This document shows, piece after piece, positions 1-11,052 of a DNA stretch of 64,000 bases (positions are counted from its first letter, which is position 1; the number at the start of each line of letters is the position of its first letter). Origin of the DNA: Tillus elongatus (lineage: Eukaryota > Arthropoda > Insecta > Coleoptera > Cleridae); contig OZ023265.1 in assembly GCA_964006375.1 (NCBI GenBank), forward strand, positions 172,750,443 to 172,814,442. Direction: 5' to 3'. A program made the translations under genes and the position numbers. The notes below the pieces were generated by a model. It was not told the origin of the DNA, did not search any database, and saw nothing but the letters and a program-made list of their open reading frames with translations.

Positions 1-1050
1 TCGTTAGCCAGGAAAATCGGCCCAGGTTTTCCCGGAAAATTTTGAGTTTTCTTTCGAAAAAAATTGTAAAAAATTTATATCTCAAAAATTAACAAAGTAA
101 GGGCAACCAAATTTGGTATGCAGGTTTATATCATTATACGTAAGCTACCTACCAAAATTTAGCTCTGTAGATCAAATCAAAAAAGTTATAGGCATTTAAA
201 TAAAAATTTATTGGGATTTTCCTCAAAATGTCAAAATTGCGATTTAAAACGTCAAAAATTGGCAACATTTAGGCAAAGAACTTGAATCTAGTACGGTCTA
301 TGGAAAGAAAATGTCTCAAGAAGAATGTTTCACAAACCCAGAAGTCTTAGCTTCAACCGTCATTGTCCTTCATTTTAATAAAATGTTTCCAGAAAATTCA
401 TTTCAAATAGACCCTTTCTCTGATGTTTGGCAGTAGCCTAAGCTATAGAGTTTATCGTTTAATGGTATATAATTTTTGTCGAATTTTCGTAAAAAATCAA
501 TAAAGCTCAATATGTCCGTTATTATACAAGATACGAAAATTTTTTTTATATATTAATTATAGGGTGTCTTGAGCTACATCTTAAAAAATATTTCTACAAT
601 CATAGGGTGGCCCATAAGTCGTTGGTGATACAAATTTTCTTATTTTTTTAATCAAACACGCCTTATGTTATTGCGTTTTTGCATTTTCCATCGAAATATA
701 ATGCATGTTTGTAAGAAAAGAAATTCTGGATGCAGCAAGTGCGTTATGTTAGCGAATTTTGATCAAATGCTTCATATTTGAATAGCCCAATTTGCTATTA
801 ACCTATAAGGTTGACCAAGAAATGAGTTTTTGTGGGAACACTTTAAGTTTACTTTTGGAAATTTTTGTACATTTTCACACAATAAAGTTATTTTTATGAA
901 ACATGGCACATTGTTTTTACTATATAGGTTATACTGGTCACCAAAATTGATGCCTGCTTTCTTAAATAAAAAGAAAACAGACATATTTGCAATAAAAACA
1001 TATTTAAGAAAATTCACTACCATAACGCACTTGCTGCGTCCCGAGTTTTT
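1..1050 (-). mobile_element. Family A dispersed repeat, copy 1 (3' part lies outside the window)
   Basis: Starts inside the family A core, with the conserved tcgttagccaggaaaat block (also near 14115, 24000, 24848 and, inverted, 10820 and 59490). It ends with the conserved hairpin end acgcacttgctgcgtcc at 1026-1042. I orient the family with the gacgcagcaagtgcgt end as 5'. No coding capacity is evident; short ORFs here are shared with other copies only as decayed sequence. The family resembles a non-autonomous element, and the Helentron-like reading is inference. Confidence 0.7.
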
Positions 1051-1372
1051 ATACATAAGCACAACGTTTCATTATTCATCAAAATTACTTTATTGTCTGC
1101 CGAGATACAACAATATTTTGGAGAAAGCTTTAATTTTTTGGGAATGACCAGTCCGATTGGGCTGGTTAGCAAAATCTCCCAAGATATTTACAAAACAAAG
1201 ATACATACTATGTTTGATCTTATGAAAATAATATGCTAATATTAAATTAACAAGATTGATAGCAAACTATTGAAAATAAGCCTTAAATAAGGATAATTAC
1301 GGCTCCTGTGCCCGTACAGGTATTTAATGAACACTTTTGAGGAAAATTAATGTGACCACATGCAGATTTTTG
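1051..1372. other. Unassigned AT-rich spacer
   Basis: I see no ORF, repeat or RNA feature here beyond generic AT-rich sequence between family A and the satellite. Confidence 0.5.
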
Positions 1373-1493
1373 TTAAATATCGTTTATTGAAAAAAAAACA
1401 ACAAACAAACAGTACCTACTAATATTTGGTGTTATGCAAGAGGGTGTATGTTCCCCCTTTGGATTTTATTATAGCGTTAAATATTGTTTATTG
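1373..1493 (+). repeat. Outlying copy of the 98/99-bp satellite
   Basis: One full unit plus part of a second, with the markers acctactaatatttggt, gcaagagggtgtatgttc and ttattatagcgttaaata. It is separated from the main array at 3925 by an inserted block. The satellite sequence stops at tttattga (1493) and resumes at ctattgaaaaa near 3930, so the block probably interrupted a once-continuous array. Confidence 0.85.
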
Positions 1494-2046
1494 ACACTAA
1501 GTGAGTGGTGAGTGTGTCGCCACCTAGTTGAGGAACCAAGTAGTATGTTGTCACGCCAGCTCCAAATATCACAAGTGTTAAAAAATAGAGACTGTATACA
1601 AGTAACTAACAATTTAATAAATTGTTAGCCCTGGTCCATTTCTACCCTAATATAGGGACAAAGTATGTAAGGCTAGATGCATTCTCACAACAATTAGAAC
1701 CGTAGACCGGTTTCGCTCTCATTAGAGCTCGTCATTATGGCATACTAATTGCAGTGAAAATGCACCTATAAAGTAATACGGCTAAAGTAGCCAACCTTTC
1801 AACACTAAGTGGTGAGCGTGTCGCCACCAATGCATCTAGCCTTACATACTTTGTCCCTATATTAGGGTAGAAATGGGCCAGGGCTGACAATTTACTAAAT
1901 TGTCAGTTTGTTGTATACAGTCTCTATTTTTTAACACTTTGTGTTATTTGGAGCTGATGTGACAGCATACTACTTGCTTCCACAACTAGGTGGGGACACT
2001 CTCACCACTCAGTTGAAAGACTGGCTACTTTAGTCGTATTACTTTA

Positions 2047-2959
2047 CAGTAGTGATGGGAAAAACGGTTATTTTCTGTTAACAGTTGAAGCCGTTAACGT
2101 TATTTAATATTAACCGTTGAAAATAACGGCTTCAGTTATTTTAAAGTGGATAGTCGATCGATAGTATCCTACATTCCCAAAGCAGTGAGCGAGAGCGAGC
2201 ACACTAGTATAAATGCATTGTATTTTTACCCCGTTATTTCACGTAGTGTATAAATCTCAAATTTTGTCGATATGAAAAGGAAACAAAGGGTTAAGAAATT
2301 ATAATAAGCGTGTCGTAAATCTTTTGCCACTCTGAAGTGAAACTTTTAGAAATCAGAAAGGAGTCTTATATTATTATTTACTTAGATGTTTTAGGAATTA
2401 TAAACTAGTCATTTCTAACAAATTTATTTTATGAGGGGTCGTACGTAAATGTCAATGCCACAGCAAGAATCAATAAATATCATTATTTATCACGTCTTGG
2501 GACGTTAGACGTTAGAACTTTTATTGCTACACAGAGAGTGATTCTAAGAACACCATAACATAACGCAGCTCATAAAATTTCGGTAAAGAAATTTGCCTTT
2601 ATTCTGTACATATGGTTTGTTATTACATTATGCTTTTATTCTTTCTTAGAAAGATCTCTATCTCTAGTTACGTTTTCGGTTCACTGGTCATCTTTATCAG
2701 TCCACTTTTAAAAACGGTGCAAACAACAGCCAACAGTATAAAAAATTGAGTTTGAGTTTTAAAAAAAATTGGAAGATATATAGTATTAATTGCTTATTTA
2801 CTTATTTTAATATTCGTTGTTTTAAAATTAGTTTCAAAAATTTAAAAGGGCTGTAACTTGGAGGAGAAGGGGTTTCAAGAAAAACTTAATAAAAAGACAC
2901 CCCTTATTTTTCTCCAAAGAATCACCCTGTAAAATTTTTCGCATCAATTTGGAAACACC

Positions 2960-3055
<96 letters not shown>

Positions 3056-3811
3056 TTTAATTTTTTATATTTAAATGTATATAGATATTAAAAAATGTTG
3101 TATCATTATATATTTTTATCAATTTGATAACTATATTATCAGACAAACGAAAATGACGTGTTAACTGTTTTCTTAGGTAATGTATATAAATTTAAATAAA
3201 TAAGTACTTTACTTTCACTTGAAATAACCCTATTTTGCGTTGTCTATAGTGAAAGTAATAACACGTTTTTACAAAAATTCATCTTTTCACCCAACATTTT
3301 TTATTTTTAAATATTTGGCTTTACATACTAGTGGGAAACTCAACTGTTTCAAAAATAACAGCTTCTCAGTTTAACAGAATAACTCTGTGTAGTAGTGTCC
3401 GTATGCCGTATCCCCATCAACTACCGGTTTAAGTTAAAATTAAAATTAAACCGTTTTATTGTACCGAATCGTACGTCCCTAAAGCTGTGAGCGAGAGCGA
3501 GCACACCAGTATAAATAATAATGTTATGAAGTACAGTCCGCTCTATACTGTATAACCATACATATTTAGCATTCCCAATCTCAAGGCTATTCATCCCGTT
3601 AAATGGTTAAATAACAGTTGCCGATGAAAACCGATGTTTATTCATCGAACCTAGCTGCAGTAGAACTGAAACAGACACGACTCCGAATTCTAGTTTAGTG
3701 TAAAAAGAGTTACTTTTTAAGCTGTTATTTTTATAAATACATAACTGGTGGTTACCGTTACGGCTCGGTAACCGTTTAAAAATAGCTGACAGTTAAATAA
3801 CGACCCATCAC
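2047..3811. mobile_element. hAT-like non-autonomous element
   Basis: The left end is CAGTAGTGATGGG and the right end carries the complementary CCCATCAC. The 7-bp flank tacttta is present at 2040-2046 and again at 3812-3818. The uninserted site survives in the inverted paralogous arm near 1767-1785. The 8th base of the expected 8-bp duplication differs, and the right terminus is a few bases short of a full match. No transposase ORF is present. Internally, a motif containing gagcgagagcgagcacac occurs twice (about 2187 and 3489), and there is a (TA)n tract. The hAT call rests on the terminal sequence and near-8-bp duplication; the superfamily is inferred. Confidence 0.7.
2963..3052. repeat. (TA)n tract, ~90 bp
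   Basis: Uninterrupted TA dinucleotide run inside the hAT-like element. It directly follows the sequence ggaaacaccctga. Confidence 0.95.
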
Positions 3812-3924
3812 TACTTTATAGGTGTATTTTCACTGCAATTAGTATGCCGTACTGACGAGCTCTAATTAGAGCGAAACCGGTCTACGGTTCTAATTGTTGT
3901 GAGAATGCATCTAGCCTTACGTCG

Positions 3925-6105
3925 TCTATTGAAAAAATAATAATAATACAAACAGTGCCTACTAATATTTGGTATTATCTAAGAGGGTGTATGTTCCCCT
4001 CTGGATTTTATTATAGCGTTAAATATCGTTTATTGAAAAAAAATACAAACAGTACCTACTAATATTTGGTATTATGCAAGAGGGTGTATGTTCCTCTTTT
4101 GGATTTTATTATAGCGTTAAATATTGTTTATTGAAAAAAAATATATACAAAGAGTACCTACTAATATTTGGTATTATCTAAGAGGGTGTATGTTCCCCTT
4201 TGGATTTTACTATAGCGTTAAATATCGCTTAGTGAAAAAAAATTACAAACAGTACCTACTAATATTTGGTATTATGCAAGAGGGTGTATGTTCCCCTTTT
4301 GGATTTTATTATAGCGTTAAATATCGTTTAGTGAAAAAAAATATACAAAGAGTACCTACTAATATTTGGTATTATCTAAGAGGGTGTATGTTCCCCTTTG
4401 GATTTTATTATAGCGTTAAATATCGCTTAATGAAAAAAAATTACAAACAGTACCTACTAATATTTGGTATTATGCAAGAGGGTGTATGTTCCCCTTTTGG
4501 ATTTTATTATAGCGTTAAATATCGTTTAGGGAAAAAAAATATACAAAGAGTACCTACTAATATTTGGTATTATCTAAGAGGGTGTATGTTCCCCTTTGGA
4601 TTTTATTATAGCGTTAAATATCGCTTAGTGAAAAAAAGTTACAAACAGTACCTACTAATATTTGGTATTATGCAAGAGGGTGTATGTTCCCCTTTTGGAT
4701 TTTATTATAGCGTTAAATATCGTTTAGTGAAAAAAAAAATACAAAGAGTACCTACTAATATTTGGTATTATCTAAGAGGGTGTATGTTCCCCTTTGGATT
4801 TTATTATAGCGTTAAATATCGCTTAGTGAAAAAAATTACAAACAGTACCTACTAATATTTGGTATTATGCAAGAGGGTGTATGTTCCCCTTTTGGATTTT
4901 ATTATAGCGTTAAATATCGTTTAGTGAAAAAAAATTACAAACAGTACCTACTAATATTTGGTATTATGCAAGAGGGTGTATGTTCCCCTTTTGGATTTTA
5001 TTATAGCGTTAAATATCGTTTAGTGAAAAAATATATACAAAGAGTACCTACTAATATTTGGTATTATCTAAGAGGGTGTATGTTCTCCTTTGGATTTTAT
5101 TATAGCGTTAAATATCGCTTAGTGAAAAAAAATTACAAACAGTACCTACTAATATTTGGTATTATGCAAGAGGGTGTATGTTCCCCTTTTGGATTTTATT
5201 ATAGCGTTAAATATCGTTTAGTGAAAAAAAATATACAAAGAGTACCTACTAATATTTGGTATTGTGCAAGAGGGTGTATGTTCCCCCTTTGGATTTTATT
5301 ATAGCGTTAAATATCTTTTATTGAAAAAAAAATTACAAACAGTACCTACTAATATTTGGTATTATGCAAGAGGGTGTATGTTCCCCCTTTGGATTTTATT
5401 ATAGCGTTAAATATCGTTTAGTGAAAAAAAATTACAAACAGTACCTACTAATATTTGGTATTATGCAAGAGGGTGTATGTTCCCCTTTTGGATTTTATTA
5501 TAGCGTTAAATATCGTTTAGTGAAAAAAAATATACAAAGAGTACCTACTAATATTTGGTATTATCTAAGAGGGTGTATGTTCCCCTTTGGATTTTATTAT
5601 AGCGTTAAATATCGCTTAGTGAAAAAAAATTACAAACAGTACCTACTAATATTTGGTATTATGCAAGAGGGTGTATGTTCCCCTTTTGGATTTTATTATA
5701 GCGTTAAATATCGTTTAGTGAAAAAAAATTACAAACAGTACCTACTAATATTTGGTATTATGCAAGAGGGTGTATGTTCCCCTTTTGGATTTTATTATAG
5801 CGTTAAATATCGTTTAGTGAAAAAATATATACAAAGAGTACCTACTAATATTTGGTATTGTGCAAGAGGGTGTATGTTCCCCTTTGGATTTTATTATAGC
5901 GTTAAATATCGTTTATTGAAAAAAAAATTACAAACAGTACCTACTAATATTTGGTATTATGCAAGAGGGTGTATGTTCCCCCTTTGGATTTTATTACAGC
6001 GTTAAATATCGTTTATTGAAAAAAAATACAAAGAGTACCTACTAATATTTGGTATTGTGCAAGAGGGTGAATGTTCTCCCTTTGGATGTTATTATAGCTT
6101 CAACT
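3925..6105 (+). repeat. 98/99-bp satellite array with dimeric higher-order pattern
   Basis: About 22 head-to-tail units. Two subtypes mostly alternate. One has gcaagaggg, ccccttttgg and cgtttagtg and is followed by atatacaaagag. The other has ctaagaggg, cccctttgg and cgcttagtg and is followed by attacaaacag. The alternating dimer is about 198 bp, which is divisible by three and therefore yields long repetitive open frames that I regard as non-coding. Edge units (3925-4130 and 5830-6105) are more diverged than central ones, as expected if unequal exchange homogenises the centre. Some adjacent units are of the same subtype (4867-5040, 5640-5830). Confidence 0.95.
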
Positions 6106-6112
6106 TGTTTTG

Positions 6113-6540
6113 CCATAAAGTCAATTAATTTTTTGCAATTCTAATTGATTTGGTCATCTAGAATCGATTGACAGCCTCAATCATCTTACTTTTGTTGTAC
6201 AATTCATTTTTAGCGATCTGGCCTTGCATATAAACCACACTTTCTCAATAGGGTTCATATCAGGTGAGTTTCCAGGCCAATCTAGAAGGGAACATTTTTG
6301 TCCTTGAAATATTTCACCATTCTCTTGGAAACATGACACATGCCTTCGAGAGGTATAAGTTTTCCTGTTTTCATATATGAAAAACCGCCCCAAAGCATCT
6401 TTTTGACTGGATGTTTCACTGTCTGGACCAAGTCCTGCAGTTCACTTTTCGTCCACACCTTCTCGTACGAATTTTCATCAGTACCACTGCATCAAAAATC
6501 GTGTCTCATCCGAGAACAAGACATCCCCCAGTGATCTTTT
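6113..6540 (-). pseudogene. Tc1-family transposase remnant, C-terminal part
   Basis: On the minus strand the conceptual product shows the Tc1 signature WPGNSPDMNPIEKVW, containing the glutamate of the DD34E triad, in frame within 6181-6393. Further upstream in another frame (6340-6530) is sequence resembling the central Tc1 region: a Trp-Gly-Gly-Phe block corresponding to the usual VMVWGA-type motif, and an arginine-rich stretch with VWTKSELQDL. The frames do not connect and the N-terminal helix-turn-helix is absent, so this is a truncated, frameshifted relic. It lies between the satellite and a family A fragment. Confidence 0.8.
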
Positions 6541-6555
6541 GCCAAATGAGCATAT

Positions 6556-6720
6556 TTTTGGCCTACATCAGTCCTTTAGTGAATTTTCGTAGAAAAATTT
6601 TTATATCTCCGGAAATAACAAAGTTAGGGCAACCAAAATGGTACGCGGGTCCATATCATAAAAAGGAAATTACGCACCAAAATTTTGAGTTAAAAGACAA
6701 ATCAGTTATGGGCATTTAAA
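6556..6720 (+). repeat. Family A fragment
   Basis: Contains the tagtgaattttcgtaga end motif, then ggaaataacaaagttaggg and cgcaccaaaattttgag, which match the core seen at 60-180 and 24060-24150. Truncated on both sides. Confidence 0.7.
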
Positions 6721-6761
6721 AAGCTAATTGACAAATTATTCGATGGTTCGCCTTTCGAGGG

Positions 6762-6874
6762 TATTCAACAACACACGGCGTTCCCAGGTGGTCACCCATC
6801 CAAATACTGACCTTGTCGAGGTTGCTTAACTTCGATGGTCGCACTGATGTGTTCAACGCGGTTTGACCCTTGCC
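6762..6874 (-). rRNA. 5S rRNA-derived sequence (probable pseudogene or SINE head)
   Basis: The minus strand carries a near-complete 5S rRNA. It includes the strongly conserved internal control elements gaagttaagcaac and ggatgggtgaccacctggga, and a 3' end close to ggaacgccgtgtgttgttg. Substitutions relative to the usual animal 5S (for example in the 5' stem region and around the loop E segment) suggest it is not a functional array gene. A run of five T on the minus strand near 6719-6723 could serve as a Pol III terminator about 40 nt downstream. It is a single copy here, abutting a family A fragment. Alternatives: a dispersed 5S pseudogene or the head of a 5S-derived (SINE3-type) element. Confidence 0.85.
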
Positions 6875-7523
6875 GTGAGATAACTATATTTACGTATACA
6901 TTAACCTCAGAGGTCGAATCTAAATTTTCTTCATACAATGTATTAGTGAAATAGTTAAGTTACACCTGTAGTATCACGTTAAGTACGTTAACTTTGATAG
7001 ATAACATTAAAATTTACTTAGCCACTTATTTTTAGTGTTCAATATTTCACAGAATTGATCATTTTTAACACATTTACACCTACCTAGCATTTTCCGCAAT
7101 TGTCACTCACATTAATCAGTGTTAAAAAAAAGTTATTATAAATATCCATATTTATTTTTAAATGAGTAATACGAAATTAACTTCACGTGATACTCCAATC
7201 CAGATGTTAGGTTGTAATGTATATAGCGTTTTTCAAAATTGATGGCACATGTTATGTCATAGTTCCAGCTGTACTCATCAATAATAGTTAATTAATTGTC
7301 TTCCAACTTATTTTTTATTGCGTGTTCGTTTCAAAATATCGGTTGTCATTCATTTTCTTGTTGCAAATGGTAAAATTTAATTTGTATTTAGTTTCAGTAG
7401 TGTCAGCCACACAAAAATGAGACTTTTATTTATGTATTAGATAATTGTTGTAGAAAAAAATTGCTGATGAGGAGGGCGCGACATTATGACTTTAAAATAT
7501 TTATCACAATGTTTGGAGGTCAG

Positions 7524-7525
<2 letters not shown>
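6875..7525. other. Unassigned AT-rich spacer
   Basis: No convincing ORF or repeat recognised between the 5S-derived sequence and the (TA)n tract. Confidence 0.4.

Positions 7526-7585
<60 letters not shown>
7526..7585. repeat. (TA)n tract, ~60 bp
   Basis: Left flank of the inverted Penelope-like pair. The matching tract on the other side is at 8671-8751. Confidence 0.95.
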
Positions 7586-7588
<3 letters not shown>

Positions 7589-7597
7589 TTAAGTTTT

Positions 7598-8665
7598 TGT
7601 GACGGTAATATTGTTATTTATCAAAAAATTGTGGGAAAGCCGTCAGTTGCAAAATAAAACTCTTTATTATATGCCGAGCTTTCGGAAAAAAATTATTCCG
7701 TTCTCAAGGCTACAACATGGAAAGAAAAAAGTTTACAATTTACATAGGAAAAATATAAAAGTTTAAAATACTTACAAATAACGTGAGTTTTACTAAACTA
7801 ATTATTCAATAAAAAACAGGAAAACACCTTTTTATAAATTTGAGTGAAGTCGAAAAGTGCCAAACTGACATATAAAGCTAACTATTGTCTAATTGAATTT
7901 GTTTTTGTTTTTGCCTAGGAAATGTAAATAGGGGTAGTGATTTCTAAAATTATTATCTTTCTTTAAGTTTATTAAATTGTCGTTAAAAGTAATTTCAAAT
8001 TCTTCTAAACACCTTCTTTTATTACTTAAGGTTTCACAGTCTAAAATAGAAACATTACTAAAATTTATTTTGTGGCCAGTGTAATAATTGTAGTTTCAGA
8101 TACATTGGCCAAACAAGCAGCGTCCTTAAAGATATGTTAACACAGCACAAAAGTGACATACGTTTACAAAAAAGAACTTGCGCTCTGTCAGAATGTAATC
8201 TCGACACTGGCCATAATATAAATTTTAGTAATGTTCCTATTTTACACTGTGAAACCTTAAGTAATAAAAGAATGTGTTTAGAAGAATTTGAAATTACTTT
8301 TAACGACAATTTAATAAACTTAAAGAAAGATAATAATCTTAGAAATCACTTCCCCTATTTATATTTTCTAGACAAAAACAAAAAAACAAATTCAATTAGA
8401 CAATAGTTAGGTTTATATGCCAATTTGGCACTTTTCGACTTCACTCAAATTTATAAAAAGGTGTTTTCCTGTTTTTTATTGAATAATTAGTTTAGTAAAA
8501 CTCACGTTATTTGTAAGTATTTTAAACTTTTATATTTTTCCTATGTAAATTGTAAACTTTTTTCTTTCCATGTTGTAGCCTTGAGAACGGAATAATTTTT
8601 TTCCGAAAGCTCGGCATATAATAAAGAGTTTTATTTTGCAACTGACGGCTTTCACACAATTTTTT
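7598..8665. mobile_element. Inverted (palindromic) pair of Penelope-like element 3' ends
   Basis: Arms of about 470 bp, 7598-8078 and 8195-8665, are reverse complements of each other around a ~115-bp single-copy spacer. The right arm contains the C-terminal coding end of a GIY-YIG domain plus the 3' UTR. Only the spacer and right arm together give the full GIY-YIG start. Both outer ends run into (TA)n. Head-to-head partial copies are known for Penelope-like retroelements. Each arm carries a conserved stem, ttgagaacggaa paired with ttccgaaagc, in the position where these elements often keep a hammerhead motif. Confidence 0.8.
8077..8406 (+). pseudogene. GIY-YIG endonuclease domain of a Penelope-like element (5'-truncated)
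   Basis: The frame opens with a CxxC pair and RYIGQTS, the second half of the GIY-YIG motif, at about 8077-8118. The H-K-S-D block follows about 14 residues after GQT. Next come an ALSE/LDTGHNINF segment and a KRMCLEEFEI block carrying the conserved glutamate, ending in a stop at 8404-8406. Order and spacing match the C-terminal endonuclease of Penelope-like retroelements. The reverse transcriptase that should precede it is absent, because the copy switches into its inverted partner at about 8078. The frame itself is uninterrupted, so the domain is 5'-truncated rather than decayed. Confidence 0.8.
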
Positions 8666-8668
8666 GAG

Positions 8669-8670
<2 letters not shown>

Positions 8671-8751
<81 letters not shown>
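8671..8751. repeat. (TA)n tract, ~80 bp
   Basis: Right flank of the inverted Penelope-like pair. Confidence 0.95.
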
Positions 8752-8754
<3 letters not shown>

Positions 8755-9223
8755 AAGTAAAATCTCACCGACAAAATCAGCCAAATTTTTAGAACCTATA
8801 ATATAAAAATCTCGGGACGCAGCAAGTGCGTTATGGTAGCGAATTTTCTTTAAAATATTTTTAATAGCAAATGTCATTCTTTGATGAAAGCAGGCATCAA
8901 ACTTGGTTGCCTATATAGTAGAAACAATGTATCATATTTCATTGAAACAAATTTATTGTTTGAAAATATATAAACATTTTTCAAAAGTCTAGATGCAGCA
9001 AATGTGTTATGGAAGTGATTTTCCATAAAAATGTTTTTAATAGCAAATGCGAGCAGGCATCAATCTGATTACCGGTATAGCCTATGTAGTAGAAACAATG
9101 TACTATATTTTATCAAAATTACTTATTGTTTGAAAATATACAAAAATTTTCCGAAAATAAACTTAAATGTTGGTTTTCTATCCAACAAAGCTTACGTTAA
9201 TAGCAAATTGAGTTATTGAAATT

Positions 9224-10330
9224 TGAAGGATTTAATGAAACTTTGGTAAATTTGCAGATTAGCGCCCGAACGCTTTTCAACAAATTGTTTTCAGAGACAT
9301 TACTAGGACCTCACCTGCAGGTTTCTGAACAGTTTTTTGAAAAACGTTCGGGAGCTAAACTGCAAATTTACCGAAAATTTGCTACCAAAACGCACTTACT
9401 GCGTCCAGATTTTTTTCTTACAAACGCATCATATTTTGATAAAAAATGCAAAAATGCATTAACGAATTTGTTCTACGAAAATTAGTTTAAAAAAATTATA
9501 CACCCCTACTTACTCCTGGTCCCGTAACTTCCTTGGGGAGAGTGAACAAGAAATTTTTTTTGGGGTTTGTGGATCTAGAGGGGTGGGGGCCTAGGCAGGT
9601 TCCTGAAAACAGTTTTTTGAAAAGCGTTCGGGAGCTAAACTGCAAATTTATCGAAAATTCGCTACCAAAACGCACTTACTGCGTCCAGATTTTTTTCTTG
9701 CAAACGCATCATATTTCGACAAAAAAATGGAAAAATGCATTCACGAATTTGTTCTACAAAAATTAGCTAAAAAAATTATGCACCCCTACTCACTCCTGGT
9801 CCCGTAACTTCCTTGGGGAGTGTGAACAACAAATTTTTCTTGGGGTTTGTGGATCCAGGGGGGGCTCTAGGCAGGTTTCTGAAAACAGTGTTTTGAAAAG
9901 CGTTCGGGAGCTAAACTGCAAATTTACCGAAAATTCGCTACCAAAACGCACTTACTGCGTCCAGATTTTTTTCTTATAAACGCATCATATTTCGATAAAA
10001 AATGCAAAATTACATTAACGAATTTGTTCTAAAAAAATTAGCTAAAAAATTATGCACCCCTACTCACTCCTGGTCCCGTAACTTCCTTGGGGAGTGTGAA
10101 CAACAAATTTTTCTTGGGGTTTTCGGATCCAGGGGGGGCTCTAGGCAGGTTTCTGAAAACAGTGTTTTGAAAAGCGTTCGGGAGCTTAACTGCAAATTTA
10201 CCGAAAATTCGCAACCAAAACGCACTTACTGCGTCCAGATTTTTTTTAAGATAAACGCATCATATTTCGATAAAAAATGCAAAAATGCATTAACAAATTT
10301 GTTCCACGATAATTAGCTAAAAAAATTATA
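9224..10330 (+). repeat. ~275-bp tandem repeat inside family A, about 3.7 copies
   Basis: The marker cgttcgggagctaaactgc recurs with starts near 9345, 9625, 9901 and 10175, giving spacings of about 280, 276 and 274 bp. Each unit ends with the family hairpin acgcacttactgcgtcc and contains cctggtcccgtaacttcctt. Short ORFs seen in each unit are similar to each other because the DNA is repeated; they have no recognisable domain. Confidence 0.9.
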
Positions 10331-10906
10331 GGCCGTTAAACCATAAATTTCACTAAACCTACAAATAAATATCCAAACAGCTACCAAACTTAACTAAACT
10401 GACAGCCAAAGCACCAGAGAAAGGGTCTATTTGAAATGGATTTCCTGTAAACGTTTTAGTAAAATGAAGGGCAATGACGGTTGAATCTGAAACTTAAGGG
10501 TTTGCAGAACACTCTTCTTGCAACATTTTCTTTTCACAAATGGTATTTGTTTTACATTCTTTGCCTAAACATTGCCAATTTTGACGTTTAATATTGCGAG
10601 TTTGACGTTTTGAGGAAAACTCCTACATTTATTGCTTTAACTGCCCATAACTTCTTTGTCTTTAAAGCTATGGACTTAAATTTTGGTACAGAGTTCACTC
10701 TTTATAATACAAACACGCGTACCAAATTTGGTTGCCCTTACTTTGTTATTTCCGGAGATATGAATTTTTTTATAAAGAAAACACAAAATTTTCCTGGAAA
10801 ACCTGGTCAGATTTTCCTGGCTAACGAACTTATCCAAGCCACTTGCAAAAGGAAGGTACTCTGCAAATTTTATCAAGATCGGTCCATTATTTTTTGAGTT
10901 ATCGGT

Positions 10907-10909
<3 letters not shown>

Positions 10910-10992
<83 letters not shown>
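10910..10992. repeat. (TA)n core of family A copy
   Basis: Bounded by gagttatcggtcgga on the left and aaacacagatctccccataa on the right. Confidence 0.95.
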
Positions 10993-10995
<3 letters not shown>

Positions 10996-11052
10996 ACAGA
11001 TCTCCCCATAAGCGAATTTTTTAAAAAAAAATTCGCTAAAACCATATTCACA

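Larger units (their letters stand above)
1494..3924. repeat. Inverted, circularly permuted ~320-bp unit inserted in the satellite
   Basis: A unit (about 1494-1822) is followed by its own reverse complement in a different register. Bases 1499-1690 pair with 1831-2014. Bases 1675-1790 pair with 3815-3920. Bases 1771-1815 pair with 2003-2048. The inverted half is cut by a hAT-like insertion (2047-3811). The permutation means the two halves do not start at the same point of the unit, as if copied from a circle or a tandem array. I do not recognise the family. Possible target duplication: tattga on both outer flanks. Confidence 0.7.
8806..11036 (+). mobile_element. Family A element, nearly complete, with internal tandem repeats
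   Basis: Opens with ctcgggacgcagcaagtgcg (8806), the family 5' hairpin end. It passes through partial reiterations of that end (8990, 9100) and four ~275-bp tandem repeats. It then shows the family core in inverted order compared with copy 1 (10600-10890), the boundary gagttatcggtcgga, and a (TA)n core. It ends in the palindrome agcgaattttt...aaattcgct (11018-11036). This is the clearest full-length view of family A. No protein is encoded. Confidence 0.7.

Noticed and set aside
4124..6005. Long repetitive open frames of 145-243 codons
   Set aside because: They are produced by the 198-bp dimer period of a satellite and shift frame whenever a homopolymer changes length. No protein-like selection is visible.
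3925..6105. CRISPR array
   Set aside because: Units are contiguous ~98-bp repeats without unique spacers, and the context is eukaryotic.
9216..10316. Four similar ~80-100 codon ORFs, a possible gene family
   Set aside because: They coincide with the ~275-bp tandem DNA repeat and have no domain; similarity follows from the DNA repeat.
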